Of a stretch of DNA of 64,000 nucleotides, positions 46,130-55,387 are shown in pieces. Made by a program: the position numbers and the translations under genes. Position 1 is the stretch's first letter. Each line of letters opens with the position of its first letter. The stretch is from Chryseobacterium gallinarum (GTDB lineage Bacteria > Bacteroidota > Bacteroidia > Flavobacteriales > Weeksellaceae). The notes beneath the pieces are model-generated. The model was not told the DNA's origin and did no database searches. It saw nothing but the letters and a program-made list of their open reading frames with translations. Location of the stretch: positions 3,042,001 to 3,106,000 of the forward strand of contig NZ_CP009928.1 in assembly GCF_001021975.1 (NCBI RefSeq). The letters run 5' to 3'.

Positions 46130-48256
46130 TTACTGATTTATCCCTTCCAGTTTAAACATGAACGCATACACCAAAGCAATATCCTTCAGGTAATCAAACC
46201 TTCCGGAAGCCCCGCCATGACCATAATCCATATCGGTTTTTAATAATAATACATTGTTGTCGGTTTTCATATCCCGTAATTTGGCAACCCATTTGGCCGG
46301 CTCAAAATACTGTACCTGGGAATCATGCAGACCTGTTGTTACCAATAGATTGGGGTAATTCTTTTTCTCTATATTTTCATAAGGAGAATAAGACTTCATA
46401 TAGAAATAAGCCTCTTTGTTACCGGGATTTCCCCACTCATCATACTCGTTGGTTGTTAATGGAATACTGGCATCCAGCATGGTATTCACAACATCCACAA
46501 AAGGGACCTGTGAGATTACCCCATTCCAAAGATCAGGACTCATATTGATTATTGCTCCCATTAAAAGGCCTCCGGCGCTTCCTCCTTGGGCATACAAATG
46601 TTTTGGAGAAGTATATTTTTCTTTAACCAGATATTCCCCGGCATCAATGAAATCAGTAAAAGTATTTTTCTTTTTCATCATTTTACCGTCTTCATACCAC
46701 TGCCTTCCCATTTCCTGACCTCCGCGGATATGGGCAATGGCATAGGCAAAGCCCCGGTCCAGCAGACTGAGCCTGTTACTGTTGAATGTAGCATCCATTG
46801 AACTTCCGTATGAGCCGTAAGCATACAGCAATAACGGGCTGTTACCATCCTTTTTGAATCCTTTCTTGTAAACGATTGAAATAGGAATCCGGGTTCCGTC
46901 TTTCGCTGTGGCAAAAAGTCTTTCAGTGGTATAATTGGTTCTATTATAACCTCCCAGAACTTCCTGCTGCTTCAAAAGGGTTCTTTTTCCCGTTTTTAAA
47001 TCCTGTTCAAATTGTGAACTGGGAGTAATCATGGAAGTATAGCCGAAACGGAAGTTGTCTGTATTGTATTCAGGGTTACCGGATGGATATACGGTATATG
47101 TAGGTTCATCAAACTTTAAAAATTCTTTTTTTCCCGTTTTCCTGTCATAAATCACCAATTGGGAAAGACCGTTTTGTCTTTCACTGAATACCAGGTAATT
47201 CTTAAATTCAGAAATCCCCTGTATCAGAACATCTTTTCTGTGTGGAATAAAATCCTTCCAGTTTTCAACTTCTGTTTTGTTTAATGGGGCTTCCACAACC
47301 TTAAAATTAAGGGCATCCTTATTGGTGGTGATTAAAAATTTATCCTCCAATGGAGTCACTTCATAAAGGACATCCTTCATTCTCGGCTGAAAAACCTTGA
47401 AAGTCCCGTTGGGATCATCAGCGTCCAGATATCTTGTTTCAGAAGAAGTGGTAGACTGCGAATCAATCATGATGAATTTCTGATTCTTGGATTTGCCAAC
47501 TCCAATATAATTGGTTTTGTCTTTTTCTTCGTACACAAGAACATCTTTAGCAGCATCCGTTCCTAGAGTGTGTCTGAAAATCTTTTCCGTTAAGAGGGTT
47601 TCAGGATTTTTAGAGGTATAGAAGATGGTTTTATTATCATTGGCCCATGTTGCAGATCCTGTAGTATTTTTAATTCCAAGGTCCGTTGTTTTCCCGGTGG
47701 ACAAATCTTTTAAAAATAGTTTATATTGCCTCCTTGAAACGTCATCCACGCCATAGATCATTTTGGTATTGTCCGGGCTGATGCTGAATCCTGATGCGGA
47801 ATAATAAGGATGTCCTTCAGCCAGTTGATCCACGTCCAGCAAAATTTCTTCCGGTGCGGTAAGGCTTCCTTTTTTTCTGCAGTACTTGAAATATTGTTTT
47901 CCCGCTTCTGTCCTGCTGTAATAATAATACCCGTTTTTAAATACAGGAACAGATTCATCCTTTTCCTTGATTCTGGCTTTCATCTCCTGGAAAAGCTTTT
48001 CCCTGAAAGACTCGGTATCTTTCATCATGGCCTCCCAATACTTGTTTTCTGCCTTTAAATACTCAACGACTTTAGTAGAGTCTCTTCCTTTTTTGAAATA
48101 ATCAATCATCCAGTAATAAGGATCATTGACCTTATCACCGTGTATATCCCTTATATGTTCCTGCTTTTCTGCAACAGGAGCTTTCAGATCCGGAAATTTC
48201 TGAGACTGGAATGTAGCTGTACTCATTACTAATAATCCTAAATAAATTTTTTTCAT
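46130..48256 (-). CDS. S9-family prolyl oligopeptidase (oligopeptidase B-like)
   Basis: A 708-residue secreted serine peptidase. A short signal (MKKIYLGLLVMSTATFQSQ) leads to the family start VAEKQEHIRDIHGDKVNDPY. A seven-bladed propeller fills residues about 70-420. The hydrolase domain has LYAYGSYGSSMDATFNSNRL, YAQGGSAGGLLMGAIINMSP (nucleophile Ser in GGSAGG), TTGLHDSQVQYFEPAKW (Asp) and DYGHGGASGRFD (His). The order fits peptidases of the S9A type that cut short peptides. Confidence 0.92.
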   Translation of the reverse strand: MKKIYLGLLVMSTATFQSQKFPDLKAPVAEKQEHIRDIHGDKVNDPYYWMIDYFKKGRDSTKVVEYLKAENKYWEAMMKDTESFREKLFQEMKARIKEKDESVPVFKNGYYYYSRTEAGKQYFKYCRKKGSLTAPEEILLDVDQLAEGHPYYSASGFSISPDNTKMIYGVDDVSRRQYKLFLKDLSTGKTTDLGIKNTTGSATWANDNKTIFYTSKNPETLLTEKIFRHTLGTDAAKDVLVYEEKDKTNYIGVGKSKNQKFIMIDSQSTTSSETRYLDADDPNGTFKVFQPRMKDVLYEVTPLEDKFLITTNKDALNFKVVEAPLNKTEVENWKDFIPHRKDVLIQGISEFKNYLVFSERQNGLSQLVIYDRKTGKKEFLKFDEPTYTVYPSGNPEYNTDNFRFGYTSMITPSSQFEQDLKTGKRTLLKQQEVLGGYNRTNYTTERLFATAKDGTRIPISIVYKKGFKKDGNSPLLLYAYGSYGSSMDATFNSNRLSLLDRGFAYAIAHIRGGQEMGRQWYEDGKMMKKKNTFTDFIDAGEYLVKEKYTSPKHLYAQGGSAGGLLMGAIINMSPDLWNGVISQVPFVDVVNTMLDASIPLTTNEYDEWGNPGNKEAYFYMKSYSPYENIEKKNYPNLLVTTGLHDSQVQYFEPAKWVAKLRDMKTDNNVLLLKTDMDYGHGGASGRFDYLKDIALVYAFMFKLEGINQ

Positions 48257-48287
48257 GGTAGAGAGTTTAGTGATTTGGGATGGCTGA

Positions 48288-48635
48288 TTATAATCCCCAC
48301 AGATTTTTCAGAAGAACATAAAAAGTATGTTCTTCCTCAGTTACTTTATGATCTGCTTTGATTAATGATTTCGCAAATTTTACAAATTTTACGCGTTCCT
48401 CTTCCGTAGAATCATCATGGAAACATCTGGCGTGAAATTCAAAATGATCTTTCCATTCCTCAGGTTGTAGTAAAGCAAGGATTTCCAGCTCATTATCAAG
48501 ATTCATTCGGAATGGAAATTCATCCGCTAAATATTGTTGTACCAGCATTCCTTCTTCAGGGGCAAATTCTCCGTCTACGGAAGAAAGGATCATTAACAGG
48601 TGATAGCCGGCGATAGATTTATTTGATTTTTGCAT
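48288..48635 (-). CDS. TerB-like protein
   Basis: A 115-residue all-helical protein: GYHLLMILSSVDGEFAPEEG, then MLVQQYLADEFP, FHDDSTEEERVKFVKFAKSL and IKADHKVTEEEHTFYVLLKN. The two acidic SVDGEF and KADHKV segments are typical of the TerB/DjlA-type fold, which may bind metal. It is not near tellurite genes. It follows the gene at 48643 by 7 bases and is in the same operon. Confidence 0.65.
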   Translation of the reverse strand: MQKSNKSIAGYHLLMILSSVDGEFAPEEGMLVQQYLADEFPFRMNLDNELEILALLQPEEWKDHFEFHARCFHDDSTEEERVKFVKFAKSLIKADHKVTEEEHTFYVLLKNLWGL

Positions 48636-48642
48636 AATTGTT

Positions 48643-49332
48643 TTAATATTTCTTTACTAAATAATCTAAATTATTGTTTTCTAATATTTTATCAAGATAT
48701 TTTCCTCTGCTGCTTGAATCTCTCTGATAAGGGGCAAATCGGTTGGCCACTTCATTGAATTCATCATTCAGCCTGAGTAATTCTTCAATTTCGTTTGTAT
48801 TAAGAGGTTTTTGAGAAAATTCGGTATTGAATTGCATCAGTTTTTTTACAGCAATTTCCTTTTTTACAATTTCTTCCTCGGTTGAGTTCAGAGTACAGAT
48901 TCCATATATTCCTTCACAATAGGCATTCCATTCGCTTTCAAAAACTTCATTGAGCTTTTCCTGGTCCGGAGATTCATTGCTGAAAATATTGTGATAAGCA
49001 AAATTCTTATCAGGATGGCGCATTAAAAGCTGGCTGAATTTTTCTTTAAATTCTGCCTTATATTGCCGGCTGTCTTTTAACTCCTTATTCTTTTCAACTA
49101 TTGAAATGCAGCTTTTGCTGAAGTACCTTTCTGCTATTTCACTCTGAAATTCATCCTTAAGAGGAGAAGTGATCTTTATACTGCGGGTAACGGTATAGGA
49201 AGCGTCGGGAACCAGTTGATTTTGGATAAGTCCTGATAGATCATCTTTTGTGATGCCTGTTATGCTGCATAATTTTTCTTCCGTAATATAATTCTTATTA
49301 ATATATTCAAAATTTTGTTCCATACCTTTCAT
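48643..49332 (-). CDS. Hypothetical protein, possibly DUF6058 family
   Basis: A 229-residue soluble protein. EYINKNYITEEKLCSITGIT, then KDDLSGLIQNQLVPDASY, looks like a small helix-turn-helix part and resembles the start of DUF6058 proteins; the rest is helical with FESEWNAYCEGIYGICTLNS. The ATG at 49330-49332 touches the stop of the DoxX gene, although a second Met 9 bases later (MEQNFEY) is possible. The match is from memory, so the family is uncertain. Confidence 0.5.
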   Translation of the reverse strand: MKGMEQNFEYINKNYITEEKLCSITGITKDDLSGLIQNQLVPDASYTVTRSIKITSPLKDEFQSEIAERYFSKSCISIVEKNKELKDSRQYKAEFKEKFSQLLMRHPDKNFAYHNIFSNESPDQEKLNEVFESEWNAYCEGIYGICTLNSTEEEIVKKEIAVKKLMQFNTEFSQKPLNTNEIEELLRLNDEFNEVANRFAPYQRDSSSRGKYLDKILENNNLDYLVKKY

Positions 49333-50448
49333 CTATTTGACATAATCTTTTGCAGGTTGCTTATCTACAATTTTTCCATTTTCCAGGATCAGTACAAAAG
49401 GGTTACTTCGCGCAATGGTTTTAATACCGGTCCCGTCCATCATTGCATTTTTGATGGTTTTAAAGGTGTTCGGATCCGTTGAAACTCCATAGATCAGTGC
49501 TCCTTTTTGGGCATTAACTTTTGCCTCTACTTTTTGAAGCAGGTCAGCAGGTACCTCTTTAGGATGGTAGGAGAATACAACGATAGCTTTGGGAGCATTA
49601 ATAATTGATTCCGTAATTTCCGCTCCCGAAGGATCTTCAATTTTGAATTTCACAATCTCCGATTTGTAACCTTCTTTTACAAGGACAGATTCATTTTTCC
49701 CTTCCTCAATTTTCCATGGAGAGCCTTCTTCCCAATATTGGGTCTCTTTGATGTAATCATCCTGATTAACCTTTACAACTTCTCCTGTTTTCTGGTTTTT
49801 AAGAGAATAGAAGGTTTTATATTCGGAAGGATTTTTATTGATTTTTTCCTTTTCCGTTTTCAGATTGGTACCAATTTTATAATCCCGGAAGTCAATCAAT
49901 GGCTCATGCATAATTCCCCGAGTCATAATGTAAATCATTACAAGAGAAAAAGCCCCTAAAATATAATATTTAAACTTCCCTGAAGATTCCTTTCTGTCAT
50001 TGTTATATCCATATGAATCCTTTTTACGGAATTCTTTTTTGTAGAGTATAAACAAAATAATAAGTCCGGCCAGAAGAACAATATCCTTGATGAAGCTTTG
50101 CCATGGAGTAAATTTAATAGCATCACCAAAACATCCGCAATCAGTAACTACATTGAAGTAAGCAGAATAGAAGGTGAGGAACCCAAAGAAAATACAAAGC
50201 ACGATTAAGGCTGATAAGGTAAATTTAAGCTTTAATTTAAGCAGCAGCATAAATCCAAGGAAAAGTTCCAACATAACAACAATAATTGAAAACAGCAGCG
50301 CAAATTTTTCAAAAAATGGCATATTGAAAACAGCAGGCGAAAAATATTCTTCCATTTTGAAAGAAAAACCTACCAGATCCACAGCTTTTACAAAGCCGGA
50401 CAGGATAAAAATAACTGCAATAATAAAGCGTAATAAACCTTTGATCAT
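49333..50448 (-). CDS. DoxX/MauE-type membrane protein with thioredoxin-like C-terminus
   Basis: A 371-residue protein. The first half has four helices typical of DoxX/MauE (IVVMLELFLGFMLLL, LCIFFGFLTFYSAYFNVV) and the motif TDCGCFGDAIKFTPWQSFIK, whose Cys pair is typical of redox-associated members. One more helix (about 155-175) follows. The second half (190-371) is soluble, with a thioredoxin-like ending AIVVFSYHPKEVPADLLQKV and FVLILENGKIVDKQPAKDYV but no active-site CxxC. The DUF1599 gene sits one base upstream; the arrangement DUF1599-DoxX beside folP is a common Bacteroidota layout. Confidence 0.75.
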   Translation of the reverse strand: MIKGLLRFIIAVIFILSGFVKAVDLVGFSFKMEEYFSPAVFNMPFFEKFALLFSIIVVMLELFLGFMLLLKLKLKFTLSALIVLCIFFGFLTFYSAYFNVVTDCGCFGDAIKFTPWQSFIKDIVLLAGLIILFILYKKEFRKKDSYGYNNDRKESSGKFKYYILGAFSLVMIYIMTRGIMHEPLIDFRDYKIGTNLKTEKEKINKNPSEYKTFYSLKNQKTGEVVKVNQDDYIKETQYWEEGSPWKIEEGKNESVLVKEGYKSEIVKFKIEDPSGAEITESIINAPKAIVVFSYHPKEVPADLLQKVEAKVNAQKGALIYGVSTDPNTFKTIKNAMMDGTGIKTIARSNPFVLILENGKIVDKQPAKDYVK

Positions 50449-50449
50449 A

Positions 50450-51016
50450 TTAAATAGTTTTGGGTTCGAATTGGTTTTCTTTTTCAGAGAACTTGATCAG
50501 GCAGAAAACAGCGTAATTCAGCATATCGAAATAGTTGGCATCCAGGCCTTCAGAAACAATTGCCTGCCCCTGGTTGTCTTCAATCTGTTTCGTTCTCAAT
50601 ACTTTTTGATAAATAAGATCAGTAATGGAAGATATTCTCATATCTCTCCATGCCTCACCATAATCATGATTTTTTCTTTCCATTAAAGCTTTTGCTTCGC
50701 TGGCATATTTATCGTAAAGGACTAAAATTTCCTCCTTATTTTCATTAAAATCATTGGAAAAGCCTTTCTCAAGTTGGATAAGCCCGATAATAGAATAGTT
50801 GACAATGGCAATAAATTCATCTTCTTCACTTTCATCCACCATCTTTTTATCGGTCATCTGAAGGGTACGGATTCTATTGACTTTGATATAAATCTGGTCC
50901 GTAATGGAACTGGGCCTCAACACCCTCCATGCTGCCCCATAATCCTGCAGCTTTTTACTGAAAAGATCACGGCACTGACTGATAATTTTCTCGAATTGTA
51001 CTGACGTTTTTAGCAT
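50450..51016 (-). CDS. DUF1599 domain protein
   Basis: A 188-residue protein with two similar halves: LFSKKLQDYGAAWRVLRPSS, ITDQIYIKVNRIRTLQ and ALMERKNHDYGEAWRDMRIS, SITDLIYQKVLRTKQIE. This duplicated DYG-AWR-R-SSITDLIY-K pattern is the mark of DUF1599, a family related to nucleotide-modification proteins. It is first in the operon running towards the S9 gene and divergent from folP. Exact role unknown. Confidence 0.88.
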   Translation of the reverse strand: MLKTSVQFEKIISQCRDLFSKKLQDYGAAWRVLRPSSITDQIYIKVNRIRTLQMTDKKMVDESEEDEFIAIVNYSIIGLIQLEKGFSNDFNENKEEILVLYDKYASEAKALMERKNHDYGEAWRDMRISSITDLIYQKVLRTKQIEDNQGQAIVSEGLDANYFDMLNYAVFCLIKFSEKENQFEPKTI

Positions 51017-51235
51017 AAAATTTCTTAATCTTCCAAATATACGAATTAGGTTTTAGATTTTTAAATTTTTAGAGTTATAGGAATAGGAGAGCATATCTGA
51101 CGAGTTTCCTCCCATAATTATGAGGCTTCAAAGCGAAAAAATAAAATGGTGGATGATCTTGAAATATGTTGTGCAGAAATACATCGTACAAATTCTTAAT
51201 TTTGCAGTACATAAACATTCACCTATTATAACCTA

Positions 51236-52102
51236 ATGCTGTCAGACACTCAAATGCTAACTCGTTCAAATGCTCCTGCGTATTCCATCAACTGTAATGG
51301 CAGGCTGGTACAACTTGATATTCCGAAAATCATGGGAATCCTTAATCTGACTCCGGATTCGTTCTCCGATGGTGGAAAATTCAACAATGAGAATTCAGCG
51401 TTGAAACATGCAGAAAAACTGGTGAAAGAGGGTGCAGAAATTATTGATATCGGACCACAGTCTACACGCCCTCATGCTGAATTTTTAAGCAGCAGGGAAG
51501 AGATAAGAAGAATAGGAAACACCATCTCCCGGATTAAAAAAGAATTTCCGGAAATATTGATTTCCCTGGATACTTTTTATGCTGAAACAGTAAGATTCGG
51601 ATATAACGAAGGAGTTGATATAATCAACGATATTTCAGGAGGGCAATATGACGAAAAAATGTTTGATACAGCAGCAGAAACAAAACTTCCTTACATTTTA
51701 ATGCATATAAATCCGTCCTATGAAACCATGCATGATAAAATCAGATTTGAGGATATTACTTTGGAAGTTAACCGCTATTTTTCCAAAAAGGTACATGATC
51801 TCTTACAGAAGGGAGTAAAAGATATCATCCTTGACCCTGGTTTCGGGTTTGGAAAAACAGTTGAAGACCAGATGAAAATGATTCATGAAGTTGAATATCT
51901 TGGTTTTGAAAGATTTCCTTTATTAATAGGAATTTCCAGAAAATCATTTATCTATAAACCTCTTGGAAAATCTCCTTTGGATATCAACGAAGAGACACAA
52001 AAACTCCATATGAAAGTTTTGGAACAAGGCGCTAAGATTGTAAGAGTTCATGATGTAGCTGAAGCCAGGGAAACTCTCATGCGATTTTTGCAGAAAAAAT
52101 AA
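51236..52102 (+). CDS. folP: Dihydropteroate synthase
   Basis: Folate synthesis: joins p-aminobenzoate to hydroxymethyl-dihydropterin diphosphate. The 288-residue TIM barrel has IMGILNLTPDSFSDGGKF, GAEIIDIGPQSTRPHAEFLS, DIINDISGGQYD, DIILDPGFGFGKTVEDQMKM and PLLIGISRKSFIYKPLGKSP. All are pterin-binding motifs. Promoter: TAATTTTG -7-like box about 40 bases upstream. Confidence 0.95.
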   Translation: MLSDTQMLTRSNAPAYSINCNGRLVQLDIPKIMGILNLTPDSFSDGGKFNNENSALKHAEKLVKEGAEIIDIGPQSTRPHAEFLSSREEIRRIGNTISRIKKEFPEILISLDTFYAETVRFGYNEGVDIINDISGGQYDEKMFDTAAETKLPYILMHINPSYETMHDKIRFEDITLEVNRYFSKKVHDLLQKGVKDIILDPGFGFGKTVEDQMKMIHEVEYLGFERFPLLIGISRKSFIYKPLGKSPLDINEETQKLHMKVLEQGAKIVRVHDVAEARETLMRFLQKK

Positions 52103-52118
52103 AAAGTGTTAAAAAAAC

Positions 52119-52148
52119 TTGTGAGTAATTAAAAAGTTTATACATTTG
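52119..52148 (+). promoter_or_regulatory. Promoter of the ilv leader transcript
   Basis: TTG (52119-52121), a 19-base spacer, and TACATTTG (52141-52148) match the Bacteroidota TTG-N19-TAnnTTTG consensus exactly. The leader peptide ATG is only 4 bases behind it. Confidence 0.75.
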
Positions 52149-52152
52149 CAAC

Positions 52153-52233
52153 ATGAATTTTGTAAATCAAAAAAATATTGTCATTTCTATTATTGCTGTT
52201 GTCATTAACAACAGTAAGGAAACGGCATTTTAA
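52153..52233 (+). CDS. Ile/Val-rich leader peptide 1 of the ilv cluster
   Basis: A 26-codon frame starting MNFVNQKNIVISIIAVVINN, then SKETAF and TAA. It holds five Ile and four Val codons within a 12-residue run (IVISIIAVVI core). Codons GAA ACG GCA near its end form GAAACGGC, the exact complement of the 5' arm of the terminator that follows, so this RNA segment can act as antiterminator. CTGTTGT and ACAACAG inside the frame give a further hairpin. The likely start of transcription is at or one base before the ATG, so the mRNA may be leaderless. Confidence 0.78.
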   Translation: MNFVNQKNIVISIIAVVINNSKETAF

Positions 52234-52260
52234 AATAGATTTTAATTTAAATTATATACA

Positions 52261-52290
52261 GGCCGTTTCATTTTGAAACGGCTTTTTTTG
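52261..52290 (+). terminator. Attenuator 1 of the ilv cluster
   Basis: GCCGTTTCA and TGAAACGGC pair, followed by seven T. The 5' arm can instead pair with GAAACGGC in leader peptide 1 (52219-52226). Confidence 0.85.
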
Positions 52291-52312
52291 TCTTAACTTT
52301 TATACAGTAATT

Positions 52313-52369
52313 ATGTTTCAGATATTAGCAGTAATTATTATCGTCATTATTATTCCCTTGCGTCTGTGA
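52313..52369 (+). CDS. Ile/Val-rich leader peptide 2 of the ilv cluster
   Basis: An 18-codon frame, MFQILAVIIIVIIIPLRL, with the run VIIIVIII (six Ile, two Val), three Leu codons and a stop at TGA 52367-52369. GTGAGA at its end (52366-52371) can pair with TCTCAC in the 5' arm of the next terminator. It lies behind attenuator 1 without an obvious promoter of its own. Confidence 0.78.
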   Translation: MFQILAVIIIVIIIPLRL

Positions 52370-52398
52370 GAAGGAATGTGTATGACTGTACATATATG

Positions 52399-52429
52399 AG
52401 CCCTCTCACAGCGTGAGAGGGCTTTTTTT
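52399..52429 (+). terminator. Attenuator 2 of the ilv cluster
   Basis: AGCCCTCTCAC, loop AGC, GTGAGAGGGCT and a T run. It stops transcripts 32 bases before the ilvE start unless its 5' arm pairs with the end of leader peptide 2. Confidence 0.87.
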
Positions 52430-52460
52430 ATTCATTTTTAATTTATTAAACCACTATAAT

Positions 52461-53333
52461 ATGTATTACAACGACGACACGGTCATCTATTTTGATGGAA
52501 ATTTTATGAAGGCAAAAGAAGCCGGGATGGATCTTTACGGGCAATCTCTTCATTACGGATATTCCGTTTTTGAAGGAATAAAATCTTACAGTACAGATCA
52601 TGGAACCAGAATTTTTAAGGCTAAAGAACATTATGAAAGATTAAAAAGATCAGCCGAACTAATGCATATTCCGTTTGATTATTCGGTGGAAGAACTTACT
52701 GGCCTTACCTACGATTTGTTGGAACGAAACGGGTTATCAGATGCTTACATTCGTCCGTTAGTTACTTGCTCACCCAATATGTCCCTTTCAAAAGGGCAAA
52801 AGTCTTATCTCTCTTTACTCGCCTGGGAATGGAATAACGGTTATCTGGCTGATAAAATGAAGGTCATGACTTCAGAATTCCAGCGGCCTAATCCTAAAGC
52901 TTTTAAGGTGGAAGCCAAAGTAGGAGGACATTATGTGAATTCTATCCTGGCCTGTCAGGATGCCAGGGACAAAGGCTATGATGAAGCTTTGGTACTGGAT
53001 GAAAACGGAAATGTTGCAGAGAGTTCGGGAGCCAATGTTTTCTATGAAAAAGACGGTGTCTTATTCACCCCGGACAAAGGGAGCATCCTTCCGGGTATCA
53101 CAAGGCAAACGGTTATGGAAATCTGCGATCAGCTTGGTATTCCTGTAAAAGAAACATTTTTTAAGCCGGAGGAAATGCGTGGTGCTGATGCTGGCTTTTT
53201 CTGTGGTACAGCTGCCGAAATCGTTGCACTGGAGTCCCTGGATGATGTTCCTTTTACCAGAAACTGGGAAGATACAGCAAGCAGAAAAGTCCAACAGGCG
53301 TATTTGAAACTTGTAAGAGTTTTGTCATTGTAA
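52461..53333 (+). CDS. ilvE: Branched-chain amino-acid aminotransferase
   Basis: A PLP fold type IV aminotransferase (290 residues) for Ile, Val and Leu. MYYNDDTVIYFDGNF and LYGQSLHYGYSVFEGIKSYS open it. KVEAKVGGHYVNSILACQDA (the lysine carries PLP), DEALVLDENGNVAESSGANV and FYEKDGVLFTPDKGSILPGI follow. The frame is open from 52413, but ATG 52461 gives the conserved start; the longer version would run through the attenuator. First gene of the ilv cluster. Confidence 0.93.
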   Translation: MYYNDDTVIYFDGNFMKAKEAGMDLYGQSLHYGYSVFEGIKSYSTDHGTRIFKAKEHYERLKRSAELMHIPFDYSVEELTGLTYDLLERNGLSDAYIRPLVTCSPNMSLSKGQKSYLSLLAWEWNNGYLADKMKVMTSEFQRPNPKAFKVEAKVGGHYVNSILACQDARDKGYDEALVLDENGNVAESSGANVFYEKDGVLFTPDKGSILPGITRQTVMEICDQLGIPVKETFFKPEEMRGADAGFFCGTAAEIVALESLDDVPFTRNWEDTASRKVQQAYLKLVRVLSL

Positions 53334-53699
53334 ATTTTAATTATTTAAATAATTGATTATCAGTATAATGTAATCCTTTTTTGAACGATTGGATATTGTA
53401 ATTTTCAGAAATGTTGAAAATAAAAAAATATTACAAGCTGTAGTTTTGAACCAGAATTAAACCATAGGCTTCATTTATAAGTCCGGAAATTAAATATTTA
53501 ATATTCCATTGAAGGATGGAAATTGTTTTCCGGAAATAAATTCAATACTAAAAAAGAACTGATTATTGTTAAAGCATATGATGAGCTAGGGATTGGAAAT
53601 ATTGATTGAATGTATGATTTTCCATCACAAACAGAATTTTAGGGATAACAATACCCGTAAACAGGATTAAAAAAATGAGAATAAAAAAAGAAGGATAAT
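53334..53699 (+). other. ilvE-ilvD intergenic region
   Basis: An AT-rich 366-base stretch. Small frames are present, such as a 7-codon MRIKKEG ending 2 bases before the ilvD ATG, but none is rich in Ile, Leu or Val. A repeated CCGGAAATTAAA/CCGGAAATAAA pair (near 53484 and 53530) and the palindrome AAATATTTAATATT are visible. No terminator was found. It may hold a second promoter for ilvD. Confidence 0.4.
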
Positions 53700-55379
53700 A
53701 TGTTAAATAAATATTCAAAAACATTTACCCAAAACAGAGAACAACCCGCAGCAAAAGCAATGTTGTATGGGATAGGCTTTACAGAAGAAGATATGCATAA
53801 AGCCCAGATCGGGATTGCCAGCATGGGATATGACGGGAATACATGCAATATGCACCTGAATGATTTAGCTAAAGTAGTAAAAAGAGGAACCTGGGATCAC
53901 GGACTGGCTGGATTAATCTTCAATACCATTGGTGTAAGTGACGGAATGAGCAACGGAACAGACGGGATGCGGTATTCCCTGGTAAGCCGTGACGTGATAG
54001 CAGACAGTATTGAAGCCATCTGCGAAGCTCAATATTATGATGGAGTGATCGCTTTGCCGGGATGTGATAAAAATATGCCCGGAACCATTATCGCGATGGG
54101 CAGGCTGAACAGACCGTCGATCATGGTATATGGCGGAACCATAGCTCCGGGATGCTATAAAGGAGAATCCCTCAATATTGTTTCAGCTTTCGAGGCGTTG
54201 GGAAAGAAGATTGCAGGGGAAATTTCAGAAGAAGACTTTGATGGAGTGATTAAAAATTCCTGTCCCGGAGCCGGAGCCTGCGGCGGAATGTATACAGCCA
54301 ATACAATGGCTTCAGCAATAGAGGCATTGGGAATGAGTCTGCCATACTCTTCATCCAATCCTGCACTAAGCAAAGAAAAAGAAAATGAATGCCTGGAAGC
54401 AGGAAAATATCTGAAAATTTTGCTGGAAAAGGATATTAAGCCATCAGATATTATGACCCGGAAAGCATTTGAAAATGCCCTTCGCCTGATTATCATTCTC
54501 GGAGGAAGTACCAACGCCGTTCTCCATTTTATAGCAATGGCTAAAAGTGTAGGAGTTTCTGTAACCCAGGATGATTTTCAAAAAATGAGTGACTGTACTC
54601 CGGTACTGGCAGATCTGAAACCCAGCGGAAAGTACCTGATGCAGGATTTGCATGAACATGGCGGTACACCTGCTGTAATGAAGTATTTACTGGAACAGGG
54701 ATTACTACATGGAGATTGTCTGACGGTTACCGGAAAGACACTGGCAGAAAACCTGAAAGATATCCCCAGCCTGGATTTCGAAAAACAAAAAATTATAAAA
54801 CCTCTCTCGGAACCGGTAAAAGAAACAGGACACCTGAGAATATTATATGGAAACCTTGCGGAAAAAGGTAGTGTAGCCAAAATAACCGGTAAAGAAGGAG
54901 AGCGGTTTGTAGGAAAAGCCCGAGTATTTGACGGAGAGAAAAATCTGATCAGGGGAATTCAGGATGGTACCGTACAGCATGGAGATGTAATTGTTATCCG
55001 CCATGAAGGCCCCAAAGGAGCTCCGGGAATGCCGGAAATGCTGAAGCCCACCAGTGCCCTGATAGGTGCCGGATTAGGAAGCAGTGTTGCTTTAATTACC
55101 GATGGTCGCTTTAGTGGAGGAACGCATGGTTTTGTAGTGGGACATATTACTCCCGAAGCCCACGAAGGCGGACTGATAGCTTTTGTGAAAGACAATGATC
55201 TTATTGAAATAGATGCTGTGAACAATACCATACAGCTAAAGGTTTCAGATGAAGAAATTACAAAAAGAAAAAAAGGATGGCAGAAACCTGATCTTAAGGT
55301 GAAAAAAGGACTGCTGTACAAATATGCAATGACCGTATCATCAGCCGCTGAAGGCTGTGTAACAGACGAAATCACTTAA
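53700..55379 (+). CDS. ilvD: Dihydroxy-acid dehydratase
   Basis: An Fe-S dehydratase in the third step of valine and isoleucine synthesis. The 559-residue protein has [40 protein letters not shown] (cluster Cys), [20 protein letters not shown] (cluster Cys), [40 protein letters not shown] and [12 protein letters not shown]. Complete. It is followed by ilvB after 8 bases. Confidence 0.96.
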   Translation: MLNKYSKTFTQNREQPAAKAMLYGIGFTEEDMHKAQIGIASMGYDGNTCNMHLNDLAKVVKRGTWDHGLAGLIFNTIGVSDGMSNGTDGMRYSLVSRDVIADSIEAICEAQYYDGVIALPGCDKNMPGTIIAMGRLNRPSIMVYGGTIAPGCYKGESLNIVSAFEALGKKIAGEISEEDFDGVIKNSCPGAGACGGMYTANTMASAIEALGMSLPYSSSNPALSKEKENECLEAGKYLKILLEKDIKPSDIMTRKAFENALRLIIILGGSTNAVLHFIAMAKSVGVSVTQDDFQKMSDCTPVLADLKPSGKYLMQDLHEHGGTPAVMKYLLEQGLLHGDCLTVTGKTLAENLKDIPSLDFEKQKIIKPLSEPVKETGHLRILYGNLAEKGSVAKITGKEGERFVGKARVFDGEKNLIRGIQDGTVQHGDVIVIRHEGPKGAPGMPEMLKPTSALIGAGLGSSVALITDGRFSGGTHGFVVGHITPEAHEGGLIAFVKDNDLIEIDAVNNTIQLKVSDEEITKRKKGWQKPDLKVKKGLLYKYAMTVSSAAEGCVTDEIT

Positions 55380-55387
55380 TAAAATAT

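Noticed and set aside
48288..48635. TerB-like protein as tellurite resistance
   Set aside because: No terZ/terD/terC neighbours; the fold occurs in many unrelated proteins.
53340..53699. Possible third leader peptide before ilvD
   Set aside because: The small frames there are not enriched in Ile, Leu or Val and no attenuator hairpin follows.
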